Shown one piece after another: positions 23,906-34,596 of a stretch of 64,000 bases of DNA. The position numbers were made by a program, and so were the translations under genes. Each line of letters starts with the position of its first letter. Position 1 is the first letter of the stretch. The DNA is from Neospora caninum Liverpool (taxonomy: Eukaryota > Apicomplexa > Conoidasida > Eucoccidiorida > Sarcocystidae). Below the pieces are notes generated by a model. The model saw only the letters and a program-made list of their open reading frames with translations. It had not been told where the DNA came from and did not search any database. The stretch is taken from positions 868,001 to 932,000 of the forward strand of contig NC_018396.1 in NCBI RefSeq assembly GCF_000208865.1. Reading direction: 5' to 3'.

Positions 23906-25515
23906 GGAGAAGGAGTGGGAGAAAGAGACGCGAAGAAGGTGGTGAAGAGTGAAAAAGACGTGGAAACGAAGAACAGATGGAGCAGAAGAGGGAGCTGTTC
24001 AATAGGGGAACACGAGAAGGGAAGGCGAAGAGGAAGAACGAAGAAGTGGAGCAAGAAGAGAGAAAGACGAACTCGCAGAACAAGATGGAGACTGCGTGAA
24101 GGAAGTTGTGTGGAAACAGAAAGGCGTGTTTGAAGCTTGAAAAAAGGCAAGGAAGCAGAAGGAAAACGAAGACGCTTTAGCAGACTGAAAGCTCCATTTA
24201 CGGAGGCATGTTTTCCGTCCGGTGGAGCTAGCTCCTCCACCTTCCCCTCTGGGAAAAGCGACTGCGAGTCTCCTTTGGAGCCTATATACGGTCTTGGCCC
24301 AGAAGAGACCAATCAATGCGCTGCGTCCAGGTTCTCTCTTCCCGTTCTTCTACAAACAGCTCCGTCGCTGTGTGTCTGTCTTCTTTCGTTGGCTGCATGC
24401 AGGGAGAGACTGTCCACGCTACCAATTATTTTCGACCCTTTCTCGCCGCTAATGAACGCGAGACGTGTAAAAGCATGAATCGAAAATTTTCCCTTCTTCC
24501 TTCAGGGAAAAGGAAGGGGACCATTTTTTGGATTGCCAGCTTCTGTATCCGTCGTGCAGCGGCCGCTTCCGTCCAGCCCTTCTACGAAACAGCGCTGTCT
24601 GCATGCAGGCGAAGTGTGCTGACACTGCGAAACATCCTCCGTAGAAAGCCGGCATTAAGAACATAAAGATCATAGCTCGTGCTTCCAAACCAGCTCCTTT
24701 CTCCTCTTCTTTTTCTACGTCTCCCCTCATTTCTGGTCCTGCTTCTCCTTTCCTTGTCAACGGTCCTCTCTCCTTGCTGCAGCTCTCTCCGCCTGACCCT
24801 TCCGCGTCTCCGCGGCGTCGCCCGAAGTCCCGCTCGCCTTTCCTGTCTCCACCCTCGCCTTTCCTGTCTCCACCATCGCCTTCTCTGGAGCCTTCGTCCT
24901 CGCATTTTCGCTCCTGCTGGCCAGGTCCGAGCAAAAGGAGACGCTCAACTGCAGCGCCTTCTCTCTCCCTCTATCCATACACCAGGCGCTTCCAACGGGC
25001 GCCCAGGCCCGAGAAAGGACTCTGGCGTTCCGAGACGTTCGCAGATGAGCGCTGGAGAACCGGAAAGGAACGAGCCTTTGCGTCCAAAAGACAGTTAGAA
25101 AGGCACATGCGCAGCCGGCCACTTTCTTTCGGCATCCAGCCTCATCATGTGGTAGGCGCAGGTGGCTTCGAACGGGCGAATCAGCGACAGTGTAAGGCTA
25201 GAAGTTCTCGGGAGTCCATAAGAGAACGGTTGTGAGCAGTCTCGCTTAATAGCTGTCGAAACAGGATCTGGTCCCCACGCGCGAGGCACTTCTGTCTCTC
25301 CAGGAAGGAGAGAGGCCCCGTGTGTCCCCGTCATTTCCAGAGAAGGTTGAGCCTCAGAGGAGGGCTCCTCGCGCCTCTGTTTCCGCGTCTTAAAGGCGTC
25401 GGCCTTTGCTCTGCGCCCGCGTCTAAGGCAGGCTCCGAATGTTGAGTGGTGTACCTTCCCTGCTCTTTTCTGGAGCCTTTTTCGGGGGTGTAGGAGCAGG
25501 CAAAGAGGCGAGAAG

Positions 25516-28500
25516 ATGAACGGCTGTCGGTGTCGCCTGTCTCCGGGCTGCGCGGTCCCGCAGCCGCGGCGCGGTAAGCAGACGAGCAACGCCAATCTCC
25601 TTTTACTGTGGCGTGAGGCGGGAAGACAGCGGCAAAGTGGAAGCAAGAAAGACGGGGCAGAGCGGTGGCTCTGGCGTCGCCTCGCCGCGCGTCTCCCACG
25701 GAGAATGTCGCCGTCAATGGACTCAATAGGGATGGTTCCCAGTCACATAACGGACACCGAAACCTCTCCATTGTTCCGCTCTCATTCGCTGTGCTCTTCC
25801 ACGTCTGCATGGGGGCCAGATTTTTCGTTCCGTGGGGCGACACACCACCCGGATCTGGGGCGTGTGTACAGCCAACAAGGTGCCCACAGCAGAAGCCTCG
25901 GTTGTGTTGCAGGCGACCGCTGGGCACTCTTAGGCGACGACCGCGATTTTCCGCGTTTAGGTCTCTTCCCATCCACGCCTTCGACCCAGTTCTGTTCTCC
26001 TCCGGCGAGCAGCGACGATTTCTGCAAGAGCCTGTTCGGTGGCCAGGCGTGCGGCCTCCAAACATTGAGAGGTTGTCGGAGTCTCAGCTCGACCTCTCAA
26101 CCTGCGTTTCGACAAAGACAGCGCGCGCCACGAGCTTTGTCGCCCGCCCTCCCTGGCGGGGCTTCCCGTAGAACACGAGAGGGCCGCGAAAGACAGGCTG
26201 CGAGTGTGTTCGAAGAGCTCACGGCCGATGACGGCAGCGGCAGCGTCGACAGACAGACAGAAAGGCGAGGAAAGCCCCCAGGGTCGGCCGATCCAGCACG
26301 AGGAAATGCGACGCCCAACAAGTGGCGCGCGCCGGACGCGGTCTCTGAAGCGCGTCGAGACAAGGAGCGATCGTTCGAGGGTCGAGCTGAGCCGCGTGCT
26401 CCGCTCTCCCCTCAGGCCTTCCCCAAGGGCGTCGCTCGCAGACATGCATCCCCAGAGTGTCCATCGCTTGCTCCTGCCTCCTCCCGTCCCTCTCGCGGCG
26501 CCGCCCCTCGCACATCCCATTCCTCTGCTTCCTCTGCTTCGTCGACTTCCTCTGCTGTCTCTGCCTCATCGCCTTCGGCTTCTCGCCGCGATCCTGCGTC
26601 GTGTTTCGCCGAGCCACACGAGTTTTGTGGCCTCGTCAAACTCGCGAGGAAAGCGGCGACGGAGGCTGCGTCGCTCGCGCGCCTGTCTGGAGAGACTCGC
26701 CGCCAGCGAGAAGCGGACGTGTCTCTCCTGTGGAGACAGCTGGAAAGGCAGGCCCTCGGCGAGGGTCTTCTTCCTCTCGAGTTTCTCGCGCCGGCCGAGC
26801 TCTCGCTGCTCCTCAGTTGGTGTGCGCGGGGCGGCTTCTTTTCGCCTCCTCTTTTTCTGAAAGTCGCCGAAATCGCGGCACCTCAACTTCCGCTCTGGCC
26901 GGCCAGAGATGTCCAAACGCTTCTTCTCGCAGCCGAGCGCTTTGTGGCTGCCTCCGCCGCGCGAGAAGACAAAGGAGCCGACGGAGACGGGAGCTCACGG
27001 CGCGGAGGCGGACGGTCGCGCCAATCGGACGAGCACCGCCACACAAGAGAAACGGAACTTTGCCGTTCCTCGTCTAATCTTGCCCATTCCCCTCCAGCTG
27101 TTTCTGCTTCTGTGTCTTCTCCGTCCTCTGTGTCTCTGTCGTTGTGTGGAAAAGAGCGAGACGCGCCAGCTTCGGTGCGCGTTGGCCGTCTGTTGTTCAC
27201 TGCGGGGCTTCAACATCTGTTGAGTCACCTGCCTGCCTATCGGCCCCGGCACCTGCGGAACATGTTTGACGTCGTGATTGCTCACGAAGCTCTCCTCGCT
27301 CACGACGCCTTCGACGCTCTCCGAGGCGTTCCCGTCGCGGGCGCACAGAACGCGGGTCCTGCGGCAACTTCCGGTGTATATACACCGGAAGAGAAAACCC
27401 AGGGGTCGGCGACGTCGCCGGCGAAGGAGTGCGGGAGAGCGAAGGAAGAGGCAGCGGGGAGGCGAGAGCTGGAAGCGGAAAGAACGGAGACCCTGGCAAG
27501 CGCTCGCGGCCAGCGAGACCGGAGAGCAGAGGGCCTTAAGCCGGAACTCGAGGAGCGGCTAGACGCCGGCACATTCGCCCAGTGGGAGACGCATCCCACC
27601 TGCGTATCGAGTGCGGGTGTCTCGGGTGAAACTTCCCGGCAGTCTGCTTCCTCCCTTCGGCTGCCGTTCCGCCTTGCAAACGAAGTTGCAGCTCGCGCCC
27701 ATCTCCTCTCCCCCGCTACTCTCTGCGAGACGGCGTTCTTCTTCTTCACTCTCGCCTCACGAAGCAAATCTTCCCTGCCTCTCTCCCACGACGCGTCTTC
27801 TCCGTTTCGCGCGTCGCCGTGCTCGTCGCTGTCTTCCCGGTCGTCTTCTGCCCCCCAAGACCTCTCTCATTCATCTCCGTATCCTCCCTCTTTATCTTCC
27901 TCATCTCCCTATGTGTCTTCGTCTCCTTTGTCTTCGTCGTCTTTGTCTTCTTCACTTTCCGATCTCGCTGCGGAAGTTGCCGCGCTCGTAGGTCACCGGC
28001 TTCTGCGCCTCTCAGCCTCAGCACCGCGGCCCCTGACAGGCGAGGGGGAGGCCGAAAAGGGGCGAGAGGGCGCCGGTCTCGGAGACGCGCGGACTGTCCT
28101 GCTTTCGCCTGCTGCGCTCTTGAGGCTTCCCGCGGAAGACGTCGCGCGACCACGGAGAAAAGGTCGTCTCTCTGCAGAGGCCTTCGCCTTGCCCGCATCT
28201 CTTGAGCCGCACCGCACTGCGTCCGGAAGCGCCGGGGCCGCGCGCAGCCGGCCCGACAGTCTCGCTCGAGATGGCGAGCTTTGCTCAGAGACCGCCGAGG
28301 AGCTTCACCCTATAGACGGCGAGACGTATGCGAAGGCTGCACACGTGTTTTGTCGACTCGCGGATGCCGCGGAGAAGGCGAGTGAGGGTGGCAGGCAGTG
28401 GAAAGCGGAAAAGCTCGATGAGACAAAACATTTCTGGAGAGGTTTTCTCCGTTCCTGGCTCCTTCCCCACTTGCACGCGGCGCTGGCGGAACACCACAGC

Positions 28501-31500
28501 CAGGCGCGCCTTCTTCTCCAAACCCATCAACGGGCGCTCCCGTCTTCTCTCGATTCTCCCCTCTCATCTCTCTCGGTATCGGCGCCAGGCTCCTCGCCCA
28601 CTGGTCTCTCAGCTTCCGCCTCTTCGCGGCCGCTTCCTTTCTCCCCGACCTACCTCGGGATGCTTGCCAACGCCCTCACCTTCTGCCCCTTCGCTGCCGC
28701 GCTCAACCCGCCTTCCTCAGATGCTTCCTCGCTCTCGCCCGCTTCGGCGTCGCCCGATTCGTCTTCGCTTCTCGCCCTGGTCTGGCGCGAGTTGCTGAGC
28801 GTCCCGACGCTGCGCGTGGCCTCGCAGGAGTTTCCGCTGCGGCCGCTGGCGCTGACAGCGGCGGCGGCGGCTCGCTGCGGGGCGCTGCGGGAGCAGGAGA
28901 GAGTGGGCGTTTTCGAGGAGATTCTGGACCCCGTGTTGAGGTGCCTTGAACGGGAGGCGGACGCGGAAGGGCCGGCGAGACACGCCGAGAAGCAGGCGAA
29001 GAAAGGAAAGAAGGCGAAGAACGTCAGCGCAGCCCCCGGGCTCCCTGAGAAACTGCTGGCAGATGCGTATGCGGCGGTATTTGCGAATTCCCCTTCTTCT
29101 TCGGCCTTCTTTTTAACGAATCCTGGACTTTCCCGCCTCTTCGATCTCTTGTGTCGACGCGTGGAAAGCAGACTCGACGACGTGCCTTTGGACATTCTGG
29201 TGTACACCCTCCGGGCCTTCTCCAGTGTCTACGTGGGGCTCGGCTCTCTTCCCCAGTTGCACGCACCTTCCCGTCCCTCCGCCCCTGCCTCTCGTCCGGC
29301 GCCGTCTGCCGTTTGGCCGCGGGGCCCTGGAGGCGCATCGCCTGTGCCTGCCGCGTGGCTCTCTCAGCTCCAGGACGAGCTCGTTGCGCTCTTTCAGCGC
29401 GCCTGCAACACCCGCCTCAGAGCGGCCTTCCTCCCTTCGAGCGCGTCTCCACATCCACTTGCCTTGGGCGCTTCGCGTGCTTCTGCTTACGGCCTGTCGT
29501 CGGACTGCGTGAACGCCATTCTCGCCGCATGCACGCGTTTCGGGAAAGTCCCCGTCGATCTCGTCTGCGCAATCAACAAAGACCTGACGGGGTTCGCCGC
29601 GATTCCGACCGTGCCCCGTCCTTACGCGTCAGGCAGCGCCAACCCAGTGACTCTTTTTCGAGATGGACACGCGCAGCAGGTCGCGTGGGCTCGACGCGCT
29701 GTCCTTCCGGCCCTCGCGCCAGAGCCCGTACCTCTCAGCCACGTCTTAACGGCTCTCTCGGCACTTTCGCGCCTTCCGTTTGGTCGGCGATTCTCGCCAC
29801 AGTGGGATGCCCTCGAACACACGCTCGTTTCGTACCTGGCGCAGCCGTTTCCTTCCTCTGCTTCTCCACCGTCTTCTTCTCCGTCTTCGTCGTGTGGTTC
29901 TCATTTCTCCCTCTATTTTTCGGCGAGTGTCTCGTCTTCGATTTCAGGCGCGTCACCCCTTCTCTCTCTTGGGGATTTTGCGCGAGTGTTCCAAACTTAC
30001 GCGTTCGCTCTCAGGGAACCCCCCGTCGCGCTCCTGGCGGCGCTCCCTCCCGTGCTGGGTCCGCAGACTGCAAAGTTTCTCGAAGAGCGCGGAGCTGAGC
30101 GAGACGCCACGGACGGCGACCAGCTGGCGGGGGCAGACGGGAAAAGAGGCGACGCAATCGAGGGGATGAAAGAGGGTTTTTGCAGCGTTCACAGGGAAGC
30201 AGCCCGCGACGGAGCGCGACTGACGAGAAACGAACGCAGCGATGACACGGAAACAGACAGCGCAGACGCAGAGACGCGCGAACCACACGCGAGGGAGGGA
30301 AGAGATGAAAGAGAGGCAAACCCCACACGGCCCCCTGGCGAACCTTGCGCGCCAGAAGAGAGGCAGTGTCGAGGACCGCTAAGACCAGGCGCCAGTGGGG
30401 AAACCAGCCCCTCTGGTTCCGCGGAAGACTCCAGCGCTGCGGATGGCGAGACGACGCTCGAAATGGTGTGTATGTACACCCGAAAGACTCTGGCGAGTCT
30501 CGTCCGCCTAGACTCGCACACGCGCGGGGTGCCGAGGCCGACCCCCGGAACGCGGGCGTGCGGGGAAGGCGGTGAAGGTGGCGACGGGCACGGCCGACAG
30601 CGTGTTTCCGAAACCGAGTACAAGCTGGACGAAGACGCTTTCTGGAAACTGACAGAACACACACTGGATGCATTCATGAGGCTCGTCTCCCTGCCGTTCT
30701 CCTCTGGGCACCTACCAGCTTCCGGTGTACGCCGAGCCGGTCTGCAGGGACGCGTGTTGACAGCCTCAGCGTCCAGCGCTTCACGCGTGTCGAGGTTCCG
30801 TCCTGTCTCTCCACCCGTGCCTTCTCCCGTTCCGCCCTCTCCTTCAGCTGCTCTGTCTCCGCCTGACGACGCTTGCTCTTCCTTCGCTGCCCCTGCTGTC
30901 TCGGCTTTCCAAGCCGACACCCGCCGGCTGGCTTCAGCGCAGTGGAGTCTCGAGCGGGTTCGAAACCTCTGGCTCCCCCACGGAGTCAATACACTCGCCG
31001 ACGCCGCCTCCTGCGCGACGCTGGTCCTCTACCCACCTGTCTTCTTCTCGGCGTTGCGCTGGTGGCGAACTCTGTGTGCTCTGGAGAGAGCGGAGCGCGC
31101 GTGGGAAGATGCGCAGCCGAGCCAGCATCCGACAGACGGCAGCGAGAGCGGGAGGGGAGATCGTCACGAGGACGTAGAGCTGACAGCGAAGGCGAGCGCG
31201 GAGGCGAGAGCGGAGGTGACAGGTCGGGCCGTACTCGAGGGCGACGGAGAACGCGGAAACGAAGCTCGGGGAGAAGGAGAGGGGGGAGGCAAAGGCGCAC
31301 CGCTGGTGGTGTGTCAGTCGCCCACAAATGGACAAGCAAGTAGTCCTTCCTCATCTCCTAAGCATTCAGAGTTGGCGACGCATCCCTCTTCTCCCTCTTC
31401 TTCGTCTCTCTCAGCATGTGTCGAGTCTCCGGCGCCCTCGGCTCCTGCTGGTTCCGCGGCTTCCAGCCCTCCGTGGATCTCCGTTGCGTCCTCGCCTTCC

Positions 31501-32226
31501 ACATTTCGTTTGCGAGAAGTGGACCATGTTCGAACCGCGCGTTTCCTCTGTTGCATTGTCACGGGGAGTTTCGACTTTTTGCTTCCCCTAGATAGTGCCT
31601 TAGAGCAGCCGCGGGCTTCTCGTGCGACCGCTGATTCTTTTTCTTGTTCCTTGTCTTCTCCGTCTTCTTCCTCTTCGTGTTCCTCTCAGCGCGTCGCGCA
31701 GCTGCTGTCGCTGATGGAGAAGGAGGACGTCCTGCTTCTGGAGTTTCTCCGCGTGGCGGCACAAGCCGTCCGCGAAAGTGAGACTCGGCGGAGGAAGTCC
31801 TCAAGCGAAGGCGAGAACGAGCGGTGGACAGACACCCCAGTCACGCGACGAGACGCCTCGAGCTTCTGCGGACGCGGCAAGGGCGATGCGGCCAACTCAA
31901 CATGCGCGTTCTTCGAAGACGGCGACAGCCTGTGTCAAATGCGTCGAGACCACTATGCCGACGCACGAGAGCCAGGCACCAGCCTCACAGGAGAAGAGAC
32001 AGAACGCAAGCCGGTGCCGTCCCTGCACTTCCACGACGAGAAAGAAGAGGCGCGAAACCCCCCTCTGAAGATGCAGACCAGCATCGTCGAGACTGTCGAG
32101 GAAATTGCGCTTCTCGGCTGGGAGGCCGAGCGCGACTTCGTGATTCACCAGGAGGTTCAAAGCATGCTCTTCACCATTGACATTCTCCTCATTCCCCGAA
32201 AGCCGTCGTCCGGAGCGCTTCTCTAG
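25516..32226 (+). CDS. Giant alpha-helical-repeat protein (HPR/OPR-like), truncated RAP lead-in
   Basis: A single uninterrupted frame of 2236 residues. The first ATG (25516) is followed by a basic, Arg-rich leader; in-frame ATGs near 25705 are alternatives, so the start is uncertain. Spaced through the protein are helical units typical of heptatricopeptide/octotricopeptide or FASTK-like RNA-binding proteins. Examples are LAPAELSLLLSWCARGG (about residue 425), LSPATLCETAFFFFTLA (730), SPTYLGMLANALTFC (1044), VPLDILVYTLRAFSS (1223), SSDCVNAILAACTRFGKV (1329) and PLSHVLTALSALSRL (1407), separated by long Ser/Pro/Glu-rich linkers. The C-terminus (IHQEVQSMLFTIDILLIP, about 2210-2227) resembles the strand that precedes a RAP domain, but the frame stops 10 residues later. 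Related apicomplexan proteins are usually mitochondrial or apicoplast RNA factors; targeting here is inferred. Introns inside the low-complexity linkers cannot be excluded. Confidence 0.75.
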   Translation: MNGCRCRLSPGCAVPQPRRGKQTSNANLLLLWREAGRQRQSGSKKDGAERWLWRRLAARLPRRMSPSMDSIGMVPSHITDTETSPLFRSHSLCSSTSAWGPDFSFRGATHHPDLGRVYSQQGAHSRSLGCVAGDRWALLGDDRDFPRLGLFPSTPSTQFCSPPASSDDFCKSLFGGQACGLQTLRGCRSLSSTSQPAFRQRQRAPRALSPALPGGASRRTREGRERQAASVFEELTADDGSGSVDRQTERRGKPPGSADPARGNATPNKWRAPDAVSEARRDKERSFEGRAEPRAPLSPQAFPKGVARRHASPECPSLAPASSRPSRGAAPRTSHSSASSASSTSSAVSASSPSASRRDPASCFAEPHEFCGLVKLARKAATEAASLARLSGETRRQREADVSLLWRQLERQALGEGLLPLEFLAPAELSLLLSWCARGGFFSPPLFLKVAEIAAPQLPLWPARDVQTLLLAAERFVAASAAREDKGADGDGSSRRGGGRSRQSDEHRHTRETELCRSSSNLAHSPPAVSASVSSPSSVSLSLCGKERDAPASVRVGRLLFTAGLQHLLSHLPAYRPRHLRNMFDVVIAHEALLAHDAFDALRGVPVAGAQNAGPAATSGVYTPEEKTQGSATSPAKECGRAKEEAAGRRELEAERTETLASARGQRDRRAEGLKPELEERLDAGTFAQWETHPTCVSSAGVSGETSRQSASSLRLPFRLANEVAARAHLLSPATLCETAFFFFTLASRSKSSLPLSHDASSPFRASPCSSLSSRSSSAPQDLSHSSPYPPSLSSSSPYVSSSPLSSSSLSSSLSDLAAEVAALVGHRLLRLSASAPRPLTGEGEAEKGREGAGLGDARTVLLSPAALLRLPAEDVARPRRKGRLSAEAFALPASLEPHRTASGSAGAARSRPDSLARDGELCSETAEELHPIDGETYAKAAHVFCRLADAAEKASEGGRQWKAEKLDETKHFWRGFLRSWLLPHLHAALAEHHSQARLLLQTHQRALPSSLDSPLSSLSVSAPGSSPTGLSASASSRPLPFSPTYLGMLANALTFCPFAAALNPPSSDASSLSPASASPDSSSLLALVWRELLSVPTLRVASQEFPLRPLALTAAAAARCGALREQERVGVFEEILDPVLRCLEREADAEGPARHAEKQAKKGKKAKNVSAAPGLPEKLLADAYAAVFANSPSSSAFFLTNPGLSRLFDLLCRRVESRLDDVPLDILVYTLRAFSSVYVGLGSLPQLHAPSRPSAPASRPAPSAVWPRGPGGASPVPAAWLSQLQDELVALFQRACNTRLRAAFLPSSASPHPLALGASRASAYGLSSDCVNAILAACTRFGKVPVDLVCAINKDLTGFAAIPTVPRPYASGSANPVTLFRDGHAQQVAWARRAVLPALAPEPVPLSHVLTALSALSRLPFGRRFSPQWDALEHTLVSYLAQPFPSSASPPSSSPSSSCGSHFSLYFSASVSSSISGASPLLSLGDFARVFQTYAFALREPPVALLAALPPVLGPQTAKFLEERGAERDATDGDQLAGADGKRGDAIEGMKEGFCSVHREAARDGARLTRNERSDDTETDSADAETREPHAREGRDEREANPTRPPGEPCAPEERQCRGPLRPGASGETSPSGSAEDSSAADGETTLEMVCMYTRKTLASLVRLDSHTRGVPRPTPGTRACGEGGEGGDGHGRQRVSETEYKLDEDAFWKLTEHTLDAFMRLVSLPFSSGHLPASGVRRAGLQGRVLTASASSASRVSRFRPVSPPVPSPVPPSPSAALSPPDDACSSFAAPAVSAFQADTRRLASAQWSLERVRNLWLPHGVNTLADAASCATLVLYPPVFFSALRWWRTLCALERAERAWEDAQPSQHPTDGSESGRGDRHEDVELTAKASAEARAEVTGRAVLEGDGERGNEARGEGEGGGKGAPLVVCQSPTNGQASSPSSSPKHSELATHPSSPSSSSLSACVESPAPSAPAGSAASSPPWISVASSPSTFRLREVDHVRTARFLCCIVTGSFDFLLPLDSALEQPRASRATADSFSCSLSSPSSSSSCSSQRVAQLLSLMEKEDVLLLEFLRVAAQAVRESETRRRKSSSEGENERWTDTPVTRRDASSFCGRGKGDAANSTCAFFEDGDSLCQMRRDHYADAREPGTSLTGEETERKPVPSLHFHDEKEEARNPPLKMQTSIVETVEEIALLGWEAERDFVIHQEVQSMLFTIDILLIPRKPSSGALL
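27368..27391. repeat. Perfect 24-bp palindrome centred on TATATA
   Basis: The whole 24 bases equal their reverse complement; the central 18 are CCGGTGTATATACACCGG. It sits inside the giant coding frame, where it reads SGVYTPE. It is the longest member of the dispersed GTGTA-NN-TACAC family. Confidence 0.92.
30465..30480. repeat. Inverted repeat GTGTA-TG-TACAC in coding sequence
   Basis: Reads GGTGTGTATGTACACC within the giant frame (MVCMYTRK); the five-base arms are perfect around a TG spacer. Confidence 0.7.
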
Positions 32227-32882
32227 AGGGAGCGTTCCGAACAGTTTCGGTGGTGTACCTCCACCGTGTGGAACGCTACCCACGTCTGTTCTATTGACAA
32301 CTGCTCTCCTCGCTGAAAGGTCAGGGAATGGAAAGTCGCAAGAGGTGTATTTACACTTCCGTGTGTCTGTCGTACTTCGTGGCTCGACGGTCTGCAGTCT
32401 CTGGGAAGCGCCTGTGTTGAGATGTGTGCCTGTGCGTGCTGGCAAGGTGTGCGCGCGTTTTGCAATGTACATCGTTGCATATACACATGTATAAATTTAT
32501 AGGTATTATATACATGTATATAAATATGCTGGTGGAGCTCTGCGGTTGTGTGGATTCGTTCCGAGTCACCAAGCAACAGGATCGTCATACTGAGTTCGAT
32601 TACGCGGTGTGAAAGGAGGCGTTCGTGGAGATTATTTAGATTGTCTGCATTCACATAGGAGTCGGCCACAGGGGTGCGGTAGGCGAACGCATTCGGCTCT
32701 GCCGGAGCGCATGGACGACGAGGGGCGGCAAGAGGGGTGCAAAAACCGACAGAACGGATTTACGAGGGACGCAAAAAGACAAAAATCCGAAATTGCCTCC
32801 GTGCCTTGAACGACTTGCCCTTCAACCCTCCCGAGTGCGAGCGCCGCACTGGAAGATACCTCGCAGTACATACACGGGTGCT

Positions 32883-32898
32883 GGGTGTACCGACACCC
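32883..32898. repeat. Inverted repeat GGGTGT-ACCG-ACACCC
   Basis: Six-base perfect arms with a four-base spacer, in intergenic DNA. Confidence 0.75.
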
Positions 32899-33784
32899 GT
32901 AGCGCCGTAAGCACCCTTGCTGAAGTGTGCCTACATCTCCCCCTGAGTACGTACACCTCGACTTCACTCAGTCACATGAAAACTTGTCCGCAGACGCAAG
33001 AAGACAGATGCGAATTGTACAAGGATGTGGGTGGAGCTTCTGCACTGTCGATCTTGTACATGAGGAGTTTCGAGTTTCTCTCGATTGGAAGGAGAAAACA
33101 TACTCCTGAATGACAGCTCAAGAGCCTTTGTCTTAGCCGGAAACGTGGGCTTGTGAAGGGATCGACAGGAAAAAAAGGACACAAAACCTCCACAGGACCG
33201 CTGTGCCCGGGCCACAAAGAAAAACCCATCCCGAATGAGAACGCAGCTGACTTCTCTCTGGAGCGCCGCGGCCAGTGTGTCCAATCAGAGTATGAGAGGG
33301 AGAATATCTTGCAGGCCTGCTTCTCTCCACATAAAGCCTGCGCCAAGATACAAAACGAAGCAGTGGAATTGACGAGCTTGAAGAAGAATGCGACACGTGG
33401 GCTGAAGCCCGTTCTCAGCACTTTCAGAGTACATACACCTGAAAAAACCGATGTTTCAAGCTCCCACCAGAGGAGACAAAAAAATTCTGGTAGGACATAA
33501 GTGGGAATATCCCTAGTAAAAATGACTTGCAGAGGACGAAGCCTGCTTTCTCACTCTTCATCCATGGAGCTTGCCTGCCTCATCCCCTCTACATCCTTTC
33601 GCTACCAACCTCCTCGCGCAGAGGGACACTCGCGCCCTCGTCGCGCTCTCCCCTTCCTTTTCCCTTACTCATCTCCCGGTCTCCCACTCTTCCTCACCTC
33701 CCGTGTTTACACAAGAGCCGAACGGAACCGGAACGCCTGCCTCCCGTATCGCGCCATTGCGCGTCCTTTCCTCGCAAACGAATG

Positions 33785-33806
33785 TATATATATATATATA
33801 TATATA
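33785..33806. repeat. (TA)n microsatellite
   Basis: About 22 bases of alternating T and A. Confidence 0.9.
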
Positions 33807-34596
33807 AGAATAAGTACTATATATATGCAGTAAGTCTTTACATCGCCATGCATACACCCCTGTGCACGCGTAAACCACTGCCATGCCGTGCACCGGGGGA
33901 ACCATCGTCATCTCCCGCTTGACGGCTTTCGGTTGCCACGCAAATGATTCCACTTTTGTCGCCTCTCCTTCGTGAATCACATGCGGCAGTCCGAATCGTA
34001 CAGAACCATCTCGGCAGGCGCCGAGGTGCGGGGCGCCGCCGCGGGATCGATGCGAGTCTGGACACTCGGCAACAGAGAACAAGACCAAGCGTCTTCCCCA
34101 AAGACAGCGCTTTACTCACACACTGCTCAAAATCCACGCTTTCTTCTCTTGGCTCTACCGAACTCCGAAAACGCTCCTTCCGAAGCGTATACCGTACGCG
34201 CGGGGCCGCGCCGCGCCCCCTCTCCTCGCCGGGTTCCCCGAGCCAAGGAGCAAACTCAATACAGAGAAACTCGTCCCAGAACATGCAAGTCCGCCAGCGA
34301 GAGATTTGTCATCCGCTCATCTCCACGACCCCACCCGTTCCGTCGCTTCCTGTCCATCTGTGCGCGCGATACGCTCTCACAAGGCCTACTTTTGTTCCAA
34401 GAGACTGGACAGACATTTGTTCATTCGACTCTGTTCCTCCACCACCGCGCCACACACCTTGCGTTGACGCTTTGGAACCTCTTCCGCGAACCGTGCCATC
34501 ATCGCTGAAAATCGTATGCCCACCTCGACAGACGCCCTCCAGCGTTTACGCTCGACAGACACTGCGCTGGCCTCTGCGTCGCTCTCGGCGCCAGTT

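Larger units (their letters stand above)
19144..25515. other. Divergent intergenic region with repeats and unresolved frames
   Basis: This 6.4 kb separates the 5' end of the CCDC61-type gene (minus) from the start of the giant helical-repeat frame (plus). It holds the GATAGA-type satellite (19925-20160), a (TA)n run (22443-22465), a GA-rich tract (23641-23905) and a possible minus-strand gene around 22.6-23.6 kb. The remainder, including 20.5-22.5 kb and 24.0-25.5 kb, shows no gene I can support. The promoters of both flanking genes should lie here. Confidence 0.5.
32227..34596. other. Convergent intergenic region
   Basis: Lies between the stop of the giant frame (+) and the HDAC3 stop (-), so it carries both 3' UTRs. 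It is unusually rich in members of the inverted-repeat family (32249-32265, 32345-32356, 32883-32898, about 32945-32959, 33423-33443) and has a (TA)n run at 33785-33806. No gene or RAP-domain exon was found. Confidence 0.6.

Noticed and set aside
23502..23945. Plus-strand ORF encoding a Lys/Glu/Arg polymer (KEKKREK repeats)
   Set aside because: It is a purine-rich simple tract; on the minus strand it fits an intron pyrimidine tract. No coding signals on either side.
30950..30975. GGGTTCGAAACC resembling a tRNA T-arm
   Set aside because: Lies in the giant coding frame and has no acceptor, D or anticodon arms around it.
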